Part shown: positions 52,866 through 59,965 of the stretch, piece by piece | How positions within the stretch are numbered: position 1 is the stretch's first letter | Layout of the letters: every line of letters begins with the position of its first letter | Assembly (NCBI RefSeq): GCF_024256385.1 | Contig: NZ_JAMLFW010000001.1 | Coordinates: 2,480,001 to 2,544,000 of the forward strand | Direction: 5' to 3' | Length of the DNA: 64,000 nt | From: Anatilimnocola floriformis | GTDB lineage: Bacteria > Planctomycetota > Planctomycetia > Pirellulales > Pirellulaceae | Notes under the pieces: generated by a model | Seen by the model: only the letters and a program-made list of their open reading frames with translations | What the model was told of the DNA's origin: nothing | The model's database searches: none | Program-made: the position numbers and the translations under genes

Positions 52866-53774
52866 ATGGCTCTCAGCTCACCGCGCTTCGCCGGCAACCG
52901 CCGGCTTGAAAAGGCTGCCTCGAACAAACCTGCGATGGGCTGGGGCGAGAAGGGTGAACCGGTCCGGGTCATCCAGCAGGCGCTCATTGACCTGGGCCAC
53001 TTTATGGACATCTCGACCAAGAAATTCGGCTCGCCCGACGGTATCTTCGGCAACGAAACTTTTGAAAGAGTAAAGTCGTTCCAACGCTCCAAAGGTCTTT
53101 TCCCAGACGGCATCGTCGGCCAGCTCACCATGAAGGAGCTTGATAAGGCGCTGCCCGGGGCCGGACCCGTGCTGCCACCGTTGCCAGCGACGCCGGCGTT
53201 CAAACATAGCGTCCGTATTCACCTCCGTTCGCTGGTGCCCGATACCACCGAACCCATCTCCCGGCAAGAAAATAACGCCCGGATGGTCTTTGCCCAGTAT
53301 GGCATCCAGCTGGTTACCGTCAGCGGCCAATCGCTGGGGCTGACCGCGGCCGAGCAAACGATGTTCGAAGACGTCAACGTCGGCGAGTGCAATCTGAACA
53401 AGTCGGGTCTGAGCTCGGAAATGACGGCGCTGCTCGACAAGGGGCTCCAGGGTGTCGGGGCCAACGAAATCGTCGTCTTTATCGCCAAGAAGATCACCGA
53501 CAACAACGGCAAGGAAATCAACGGCTGTGCCGAGCAAGACGCATCGAAGCGGGCGATCGCGGTCGTCAGCTCGACAGGCAGCCAGTGGACCATGGGGCAC
53601 GAGATCACGCACGTGCTGCTCGAGGGATTCGACGTCGGCAACGGAGGGCATGAATTAACGGACAACGGCAATCTGATGTTTACTCCAACGTCGAGCATTA
53701 CTGCCAACCCTGCGAGTCTCAGCACGGCGCAGTTGACCGCGATCCGTTCGAGCCGGTACTGCCCGGCCAACTAA
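52866..53774 (+). CDS. Peptidoglycan-binding domain plus HEXXH zinc metalloprotein
   Basis: 302 residues from the ATG at 52866 with an AAAGGA Shine-Dalgarno; no signal peptide. An N-terminal PG_binding_1-type domain covers about 25-95 (GEPVRVIQQALIDLGHFMDI; DGIFGNETFERVKSFQRSKG). The C-terminal half is a protease-like domain with GHEITHVLLEGF near 244 (HEXXH), then GGHELTDNGNLMF. The second His could be the third zinc ligand and NLM a Met-turn, as in metzincins. Without a signal it may be delivered by a specialised system or by lysis. It lies between R2 and R3. Confidence 0.78.
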   Translation: MALSSPRFAGNRRLEKAASNKPAMGWGEKGEPVRVIQQALIDLGHFMDISTKKFGSPDGIFGNETFERVKSFQRSKGLFPDGIVGQLTMKELDKALPGAGPVLPPLPATPAFKHSVRIHLRSLVPDTTEPISRQENNARMVFAQYGIQLVTVSGQSLGLTAAEQTMFEDVNVGECNLNKSGLSSEMTALLDKGLQGVGANEIVVFIAKKITDNNGKEINGCAEQDASKRAIAVVSSTGSQWTMGHEITHVLLEGFDVGNGGHELTDNGNLMFTPTSSITANPASLSTAQLTAIRSSRYCPAN

Positions 53775-53803
53775 GCACGATGAACCGCCAGAATGGCGGG
53801 CAC

Positions 53804-53885
53804 CTCTGCGCTCTCAGTTGTCGCCAGGAATTTGGTTAACGGCTTTGTCCAGTCCGGGTTGTTGGTCGGGATGCATTTACTAACC
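53804..53885 (+). repeat. Dispersed repeat R3
   Basis: 82 bp, from CTCTGCGCTCTCAGTTGTCG to GGTCGGGATGCATTTACTAA and then CC. Full-length counterpart of R1, differing by scattered substitutions. Confidence 0.85.
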
Positions 53886-54024
53886 AGAAAGCGCGTGGGC
53901 TGGGCAGAGCGACCGTGCCGGCCGCTTGCCAAGCAATGGTTGACGCCTCAAGTGGAGAATGGCGCTTCTTTCCCTAGCAAGTAAACTATTTGTGGTGTCG
54001 TAACCTACAGTAAGGAAACTGCCA

Positions 54025-54210
54025 TCAGTCTTTCTCTACGGACGGTGCTGCCGCATCAACTAATCGTACCATCCGCACGATCTCGTCGATGTCTGCCACG
54101 ATCCGCTCGACGATCACAGGCGTCTCGTCTATCCTCACTTGCTGAAATAGTTCTGTGAGCGCCGCCTTGGCTTTGTGCTGAACTTCGACCGGTGGGGATG
54201 CAAGAGTCAT
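54025..54210 (-). pseudogene. Fragment of type I restriction enzyme HsdR C-terminal domain
   Basis: A 61-residue minus-strand frame contains KAALTELFQQVRIDETPVIV and then ERIVADIDEIVRMVRLVD. This matches, from memory, the C-terminal helical region of type I restriction R subunits (the PVIVERIVxDIDEIVRxVRF block). Intact proteins have hundreds of residues upstream and continue with an FPGWQ-type segment, here replaced by VDAAAPSVEKD and a stop. I infer a decayed remnant. It sits just after R3. Confidence 0.65.
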
Positions 54211-54222
54211 TATTGTAAAGGC

Positions 54223-54711
54223 ATGGCTATAATGCTTCAGTTTAGCATGCGAGCAGTGCTTGGAATGACTGCACTTGCGTGTGTTATCGCATTTTTCGTG
54301 GCAGCGGCGCTGGCTCCCCGTCCCCAGCGCTGTTATTTGAGTGCCGTGGCGATTGTGCAGGACGATATTCGTGATGTGCGGATCTACACTGTGGCGATTC
54401 CTGGCTCTCAAAACGAAGAAAAGAGAGCGTATTACGATTTTCCGCCCCTTGGTAGCCTAGATCAGATGCTAGTGATGACCTCAACAGGATCGCGTAACCA
54501 TGTTAGCAAGGCCAGGAATTTCAGCGGCCGCGCTCAGCAGTTTACGGCAGATGATGAAGCCGACTTTTTGGAAATCTCTAGATTCGTAGAAAGGCGGCTA
54601 CAAGGGCGGCCCTGGGTGTTGCGTCAGCCCATGTCTTTTATGTTTGAGAAAAAGCGAGGGGGCGATGAAAAACAATCAAGGGTTTCCGATGTCTTTCGAG
54701 GTCAGCCATAG
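54223..54711 (+). CDS. Hypothetical membrane-anchored protein
   Basis: 163 residues from the ATG at 54223. An N-terminal TM helix (AVLGMTALACVIAFFVAAAL, about 11-30) is followed by a soluble domain (CYLSAVAIVQDDIRDVRIYT) and a charged C-terminus. It starts 13 bases from, and divergent to, the HsdR remnant. No family recognised. Base composition looks lower in GC than core genes. Confidence 0.6.
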   Translation: MAIMLQFSMRAVLGMTALACVIAFFVAAALAPRPQRCYLSAVAIVQDDIRDVRIYTVAIPGSQNEEKRAYYDFPPLGSLDQMLVMTSTGSRNHVSKARNFSGRAQQFTADDEADFLEISRFVERRLQGRPWVLRQPMSFMFEKKRGGDEKQSRVSDVFRGQP

Positions 54712-54774
54712 AATTTCCCCGTAACAAAAAGACCCGTTACCGACCGTGACCGTTGCGCAAGAGAATAAGTAGTT

Positions 54775-55011
54775 ATGCCCCTCGACTCATTCGACAAACA
54801 TCCGCGTGCCACGGAACAGATGACGCTTGCCGAGGCATACCGGGCGATGCTCCGCGTCTTGGAGTATTACCACGGCATGGGGACGGACTACGCGGTAGGC
54901 GCGATTTTGGGCGACCTCTGCACGGGCGTCTGGGCCGATGGCTCGCCCGGTGATCCCGCCGCTTGGTCACTTTGGCTCGACTCTGTCGATGGCAAGTTGC
55001 CCGGGGCATAA
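54775..55011 (+). CDS. Small conserved-looking hypothetical protein, 78 residues
   Basis: The sequence has a helical first half (MTLAEAYRAMLRVLEYYHGM) and a second half with GAILGDLCTGVWADGSPGDP and AAWSLWLDSVD. The pattern (M-T-L-x-E-A-Y, then G-x-L-x-DG-x-P-x-D-P-A-x-W) recurs in small bacterial hypotheticals that I cannot name with certainty. Function unknown. Confidence 0.6.
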   Translation: MPLDSFDKHPRATEQMTLAEAYRAMLRVLEYYHGMGTDYAVGAILGDLCTGVWADGSPGDPAAWSLWLDSVDGKLPGA

Positions 55012-55366
55012 CCAAACACTGCACTGGACCGGCACATGACGGTCCTTGTGATTCGATCGCTCCCGCCGGTGCAGTAGACCGAGTCGGCGAGTAAACTTCC
55101 ATTGCTTCGAGAGCCGGTGCGGCCACTGATCGGCAATACGTTTTCCGTCAAACTACCCTTGTCGCTCAACGTTCTCTTCATCTGTACGCAGAACCGTCTC
55201 CGCAGCCCGACTGCCGGTTGCCGAACTCGTTACGGCAGGGCGTTCCCTTCGCAGCACGCGTGCAGTTCGCCGAGGCAACAAGCCGCTGGACACTAGTGGA
55301 TCAGCGAAATTAAACAGCCCACAATTACCGCGTCGAATCCAACTTCTGGGTCATGGTGCGGTCTTG
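55012..55366. other. Intergenic region with a phosphatase-like fragment
   Basis: 355 bp without an intact gene. It contains the P-loop fragment described at 55159-55218. Confidence 0.5.
55159..55218 (+). pseudogene. Fragment of low-molecular-weight protein-tyrosine phosphatase (P-loop)
   Basis: The plus frame reads LSLNVLFICTQNRLRSPTAG, containing the CX5R(S/T) phosphate loop CTQNRLRS after a hydrophobic beta strand, as at the start of LMW tyrosine phosphatase-like proteins. After PTA similarity is lost in all frames, and the frame stops at 55296. There is no convincing start. I infer a 5' remnant of a decayed gene. Confidence 0.5.
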
Positions 55367-56242
55367 TCACAGATCCTCATACGGCATCTCAAAAATCTGC
55401 TTCAGCCTGCCGAGATCGCCGGAGCGGAGGCCCATCGTGAACCATTTGGCGCGTTGCGCAGAAGTGCCGTGGGTGAAACGCTCCGGCGAGACGAAGCCTC
55501 TCGAGCGACGCTGCAGGCGATCATCGCCGATCGCATTGGCAGAACGAATCGCCGATTCGACGTCCCCTGGCTCAATGAAATTGAACTTCTTTTGACCGTA
55601 ATGAGCCCAGACGCCGGCCAAGTAGTCCGCCTGCAGTTCAAGCCGCACCGACCATTGATTGTATTCCTCGTCATTGACGACGCGGCGCTTGCTGTGCACG
55701 AGGTCGCTATAGCCCAGCAGGTTCTGCACATGATGCCCGATCTCGTGGGCGATGACGTAGGCCTGTGAGAACTCGGCTTTCGAGCCGCCAAGCTTGCGTT
55801 CGAGCTCCTCGAAGAAGGTGGGGTCGAGATAGACCGTGCGGTCGCGCGGGCAGTAGAACGGGCCGACTTCTGACGGCGCCGAGCCGCAGCCGGTGTTCAC
55901 GCCGCGCGAAAACAGGACCATCTTTGGCGGTTCATATTCGGAACCTGTCTGCCGGAACTGCTCGCCCCAGACGTCTTCGGTGAAGCCCAGAATTGTGGCA
56001 GCAAACTCGCGGCTGCGGGTTTCTTCCGGCGTTTCCGGCCGCTCCTCCGCGTCGGGAGCCCCAACCGGCCGCTGGACCTCGACCTGCTGCACGACCTGCA
56101 TGATCTGCCGCGGGTCAGCACCCATGCAGAGCATGAACAGTACGACGAGAATCGTTCCTACGCCCCCCAGGGCCATGCCGCCCGCTCCCATCCGCCGCCG
56201 GTCTTCCAAATTGCCACTCTGTCTGCCACCCGCCCAACGCAT
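55367..56242 (-). CDS. YpfJ-type neutral zinc metallopeptidase (Zn_peptidase family)
   Basis: 291 residues. N-terminal MRWAGGRQSGNLEDRRR motif and a TM helix at about 22-41 (MALGGVGTILVVLFMLCMG) are typical of the family. The extracytoplasmic domain carries NTGCGSAPSEVGPFYCP, VYLDPTFFEEL and the zinc motif AYVIAHEIGHHVQN (HEXXH at 166-170), with RLELQADYLAGVWAH supplying the third ligand region. All family hallmarks are present; the substrate is unknown. Monocistronic. Confidence 0.94.
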   Translation of the reverse strand: MRWAGGRQSGNLEDRRRMGAGGMALGGVGTILVVLFMLCMGADPRQIMQVVQQVEVQRPVGAPDAEERPETPEETRSREFAATILGFTEDVWGEQFRQTGSEYEPPKMVLFSRGVNTGCGSAPSEVGPFYCPRDRTVYLDPTFFEELERKLGGSKAEFSQAYVIAHEIGHHVQNLLGYSDLVHSKRRVVNDEEYNQWSVRLELQADYLAGVWAHYGQKKFNFIEPGDVESAIRSANAIGDDRLQRRSRGFVSPERFTHGTSAQRAKWFTMGLRSGDLGRLKQIFEMPYEDL

Positions 56243-56479
56243 GGTACTTCTCCTTCAGGGAAGTCGCGGATTTGCCCGCGTTTCAAGCTTTCATCCGCAC
56301 GAGGGTCGCCTGAGCAGCAATCCTCATGCCGGGCTCTCACAGCCACAAAACGGCAACGAGACCACGCGATCCGTCTCTAGCCCTGCGAAACCCGCACCGA
56401 AGTGAAATGCCAGAACGAGCGCAGCCAGCATCAAAATCGCGCCTTCGTTTGGAATCAGCGCCGGGCGACTCGCTAAGAG

Positions 56480-56764
56480 TCACCTATTTGCCAGTTCCAG
56501 CAAGACATCGCCATGGCAAGGCCCGGGCAGCGGGCAGAAGCAAAGCAGATCTTTGCCGCGAAGTTCATCCAGTTGCAACCGAAGTGAAATTGCCTTTGCA
56601 TCATTCCCATTGATCCACTCCCGATACTTCGCGACGACGGATGCGCGATCGTGTTTGTCATCAATTGGGAAGGGATTACCCCACTTGGACGGTCGTGAGA
56701 CGACTACAGCGTTCGGTGGCTTCCGCCAGCCTTTCGTTCGCTTTTGCTGAAGTCGCTTGGGCAC
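56480..56764 (-). CDS. DUF4326 protein
   Basis: 94 residues starting with GTG at 56764. DUF4326 features are SKWGNPFPIDDKHDRASVVA near 27, YREWI, and the C-terminal LRGKDLLCFCPLPGPCHGDV with three conserved Cys and one His. The family is common in phages and bacterial accessory DNA; function unknown. No Shine-Dalgarno is obvious. Confidence 0.85.
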   Translation of the reverse strand: MPKRLQQKRTKGWRKPPNAVVVSRPSKWGNPFPIDDKHDRASVVAKYREWINGNDAKAISLRLQLDELRGKDLLCFCPLPGPCHGDVLLELANR

Positions 56765-56824
56765 GGCTAACTGAGATTCTCGTGGCGGCGCGATGAAGAA
56801 TCATTTACTGGTCGAGAGCAGTAG

Positions 56825-57487
56825 CTACTTCATCTTCTCGATCTTGACTTTAAAGACTCGAAAATCTTCCGCGACGACCTTTTCGACCTTCTCTGTCGGG
56901 TAATCGGTCCTGGATTTTGATTTCTTCGCATCCCAATCGAGGTTCTTCCAATCGACGTTCAACTGCTGACTTCCCACCTTTACTTTGGCATCAGACGTGG
57001 TCGCGTAGGGTAGCCATTTCTCCAGCGGCGTCTTTCCATTCACCTTCAGCTCGCGTGCTTCGATCACATCGATGGCGTCAATCTCTTTCCACGACTCGAT
57101 CTCATACCCGTCAAGCTGAAGTGAGCCCTTCCCTGGCAAACGAAACGCCCTAAACCCTTCGCCTCCGTACATGAGTACTTCGACGGCCGAGCCGCCTTCG
57201 CCCACGAAGCCCTTGCCGCCAAACCCTGGACCATCATGCTCATCGAGCGGAAAAATGCCTTTTGCAGGCAACGATCGCTCGCCCCAGTAAGGCAGCACGA
57301 TCCAGGTCGGCCTCTCTTGTTTGTTCTCGATAGTCAGCCGGACACCGTGGAATTTTAAGGGCGGCTTACCATCTCGCACGTCAACCAAACTCGCCTTAAC
57401 TGAAGAGTCCTCCGCCCGAGCCGCGATGATCGCGCTCAGACAAACGATCGCAAAGATCAAAACCCTGCTCGTTGATTTTCGCCGCAT
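56825..57487 (-). CDS. Secreted hypothetical protein, 220 residues
   Basis: From the ATG at 57487 a signal peptide (MRRKSTSRVLIFAIVCLSAI) is followed by a beta-rich domain (LKFHGVRLTIENKQERPTWI) and a Lys-rich C-terminus (KVVAEDFRVFKVKIEKMK). The frame upstream to 57619 is not used. No family recognised. It is divergent from the GTPase gene. Confidence 0.68.
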   Translation of the reverse strand: MRRKSTSRVLIFAIVCLSAIIAARAEDSSVKASLVDVRDGKPPLKFHGVRLTIENKQERPTWIVLPYWGERSLPAKGIFPLDEHDGPGFGGKGFVGEGGSAVEVLMYGGEGFRAFRLPGKGSLQLDGYEIESWKEIDAIDVIEARELKVNGKTPLEKWLPYATTSDAKVKVGSQQLNVDWKNLDWDAKKSKSRTDYPTEKVEKVVAEDFRVFKVKIEKMK

Positions 57488-57642
57488 GTGAGTGCTCCTG
57501 TCTGACTCAGTTCGACCACTTTTCAGTTTAGCTGAGCGAGTGGCCACTGCGCTCCGGATCCTCGGCGCAGTCCTGGTGCTTTTTTCGGGGCCGGCGAGTG
57601 TAATGAAGTCTGGCCTCAATTTCGTTTCACTGGATTACGACG

Positions 57643-58719
57643 ATGGACATGATCAACTTTGGCGGGCTCGCTAAAAATGCGCTCGAAGAAGCGCTGCGGG
57701 AGCGAGGGCATGCCAACGTGCTCATCGCCGGTCGAACGGGAGTTGGCAAGAGTACGCTGATCAACAGTGTTTTTCAGGGGAATCTCGCCACCACGGGCCA
57801 AGGGCGACCCGTTACTCAGGATACGCGAGAGATTACGAAGGAAGGCATTCCACTCTCGATCTTCGATACTCGCGGTCTCGAGCTTTCCAACTTCGCGAGT
57901 ACGAAATCGCTCAGAGCTTTTCTTGAAGAACGAAATCGAGATCGCGACGAGAAGAAACAAATTCATGTCGCGTGGATCTGTATCGTCGAAGATTTGCGCC
58001 GCGTCGAGCAAGCAGAGACCGACCTGGCGGCGATGCTGGCCGAGTTCATGCCGGTCATTGCGGTCATCACTAAAGCTCGTGCGGACCAAGGCTTTCGCGC
58101 CGAGGTTCAGCGCCTGCTGCCCGCAGCGAAGAACGTGGTTCGCACTCGCTCCATTGCAGAGGAGTTCGACGACGGTCACACCTTACAGCCGATGGGGCTC
58201 GTCGAGCTGGTGCAACTCACGATGGAATTGTTCCCCGAGGGGCAAAAGCGGGCCTTCGTCGCCGCACAAAAAGCCGACTTGGCACTCAAGCGGCAGCGGT
58301 CTCACTTGATCGTGGCCACGACCGCATCGTCCGCAGCCGGAATAGGCGCCATGCCCGTGCCGTTCGCGGATGCAGCGATGCTGGTGCCGATGCAGATCGC
58401 CATGGTGGCCGGAATCACAGCGACTTATGGACTGGCGTTTTCGGATGGGTTCCTAACCACACTTGTGGCGAGCATGGTGGGCGGAACGGCAGCCACTCTC
58501 ACTGGTCGCGCGATCGTCGGCAGTTTGCTCAAGCTCATTCCGGGCGTGGGGTCGGTTGTCGGCGGAGCCATCTCCGCAACAACTGCTGCTGCCGTAACGA
58601 GTGCCTTCGGTGAGGCGTATATTGCCGCACTCGACGCTCTATTTGCGAAGCATCTGGGGGAACCGCCCAGCCAACAGGAGGTTCTGGAGGAGATCCGGCG
58701 GCGACTCACTGGCAATTGA
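57643..58719 (+). CDS. GTPase with C-terminal DUF697-like hydrophobic domain
   Basis: 358 residues. The G domain has G1 GRTGVGKST (30-38), G3 IFDTRGLE near 77 and G4 VITKARAD near 144. The C-terminal 150 residues are hydrophobic and Gly/Ala-rich (AGIGAMPVPFADAAMLVPMQ; LLKLIPGVGSVVGGAISATT), like DUF697 and dynamin-like/IRG bacterial GTPases that associate with membranes. It may act in membrane stress or remodelling; no partner gene is adjacent. Confidence 0.87.
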   Translation: MDMINFGGLAKNALEEALRERGHANVLIAGRTGVGKSTLINSVFQGNLATTGQGRPVTQDTREITKEGIPLSIFDTRGLELSNFASTKSLRAFLEERNRDRDEKKQIHVAWICIVEDLRRVEQAETDLAAMLAEFMPVIAVITKARADQGFRAEVQRLLPAAKNVVRTRSIAEEFDDGHTLQPMGLVELVQLTMELFPEGQKRAFVAAQKADLALKRQRSHLIVATTASSAAGIGAMPVPFADAAMLVPMQIAMVAGITATYGLAFSDGFLTTLVASMVGGTAATLTGRAIVGSLLKLIPGVGSVVGGAISATTAAAVTSAFGEAYIAALDALFAKHLGEPPSQQEVLEEIRRRLTGN

Positions 58720-59131
58720 ATTTGCTGGTCTGTGTAGCGGTATCCGAAACCGCGGAAATTAACCGCTGGTGCGTTGAACCCGCTCTAAGAAATTTGCCTC
58801 GACCGCCTGTCACAACTTCGGGTTGGATTTCACTGCTGCACTTCGCGCATAGCGCGGTCTGAGATACCACTGCTGCCGTCCTTGCTGGTAAGAATCTGGC
58901 GGGGAGAGCGTTCAGGGCCTATCGAATGTAACGCCTTCGCACTCGAACACCACGGCAAATCCATTACAAATCGGTTTGAATCAACTGCCGTCGGCTGGCA
59001 ACAATTCCAAGGCGGGCGCAACGATTGCAGTTGAGTTGATCGACGTGTTTGAAGTACAGGTTTTGCGTTGCCTTTGCGTCATAACTGCACGAAGCGCTTG
59101 CAGTGAGACTCGGTTCAGAGCAGTCAGTGGA
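58720..59131. other. Intergenic region, nothing recognised
   Basis: About 410 bp between the GTPase and receiver genes. Short frames exist but none is convincing. Confidence 0.5.
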
Positions 59132-59680
59132 ATGGGAACAATGTCACCTGAGGGCAGCCATGTACTTGTCATCGACGACAATCAGGATGCAGCGAGAGTT
59201 ATGGCATTGCTTCTGAAAACGTTCGGATACGAGACGCGAGTTGCGTTTTCTGCAGAACAGGGGCTAAGTTCTGCGCGGTCGAGCAAACCTAAATTCATCG
59301 TGTCGGACATTGGCATGCCAGGAATGACCGGCTACGATTTAGCGAGGATTATCCGCCTGGACGAGAACTTGCGGTTCATCCCGTTAGTCGCATTCACTGC
59401 CTATTCAGAGCCAGAAGAAGCGTTTGCTGCGGGGTTTGACGAACACATCCTCAAGACAACGGAGCCCCTACTTATTAAAGAGATATTGGCAAAGATTGTC
59501 ACGATGGACAAACGGCTTGAGCAATCCGAAGGGCTGATTCAGAAGCAAGTGGAAGTCATTTCCGAAGCCAGGGACGTGATGAAAGAAGTTCGGAAAGACG
59601 TCCAGGAAATGCGAGAAGAGCTAAAGGAGGTCAAGGAAGACGTCAGCCAGATCAAGAACGAAATCAAAGCAAAGGACTGA
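59132..59680 (+). CDS. Response regulator receiver domain with C-terminal coiled coil
   Basis: 182 residues from the ATG at 59132 (59141 is an alternative). CheY-like receiver domain at about 9-125: acidic pair VIDDNQDA (15-16), phospho-acceptor Asp59 in VSDIGMPGM and switch Lys in HILKTTEP, where the usual Pro after Lys is Thr. Residues about 130-182 are a long Lys/Glu coiled coil (VRKDVQEMREELKEVKEDVS), with no DNA-binding domain. It would signal by protein contact. The convergent hybrid histidine kinase downstream is a plausible partner, as its receiver contains the same DIGMPGM block. Confidence 0.9.
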   Translation: MGTMSPEGSHVLVIDDNQDAARVMALLLKTFGYETRVAFSAEQGLSSARSSKPKFIVSDIGMPGMTGYDLARIIRLDENLRFIPLVAFTAYSEPEEAFAAGFDEHILKTTEPLLIKEILAKIVTMDKRLEQSEGLIQKQVEVISEARDVMKEVRKDVQEMREELKEVKEDVSQIKNEIKAKD

Positions 59681-59690
59681 GTCGAATCCG

Positions 59691-59930
59691 CTAATCTGGG
59701 ATTCCCTTTAATACGGCCATCTTCGCTCGTAGCAAAGTAGATTCTTCCCCATTTGCTGGCGGCGCGCCGTGAAGCAACGCGCTAGTTTTTCGAGTCCATT
59801 GGTAGTGCTGGCCGTCACCAGTTATCAAAGCAACTTGTCGATTCGTGCCGGTGTCGAACAATTCCAGATGCCCAGCATCGCCGCTCAAGGTGCGCCAAAC
59901 GAAACGGTTCGCAGTAACAGACTCGCTCAT
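59691..59930 (-). CDS. Small hypothetical protein, 79 residues
   Basis: A soluble protein (RFVWRTLSGDAGHLELFDTG near the N-terminus). It lies 35 bp downstream of the hybrid histidine kinase on the same strand and is convergent with the receiver gene (10 bp gap). It could be the last gene of the kinase transcript. No domain recognised. Confidence 0.5.
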   Translation of the reverse strand: MSESVTANRFVWRTLSGDAGHLELFDTGTNRQVALITGDGQHYQWTRKTSALLHGAPPANGEESTLLRAKMAVLKGIPD

Positions 59931-59965
59931 CCATTCAACTCCGCACTAGGGGCAAGTAGGGGCAA

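Noticed and set aside
51226-53885. R1-R3 as integron attC sites
   Set aside because: attC sites begin with AAC-type and end with GTT-type boxes; here the ends are GGTTA first and TAACC last, and no integrase is present.
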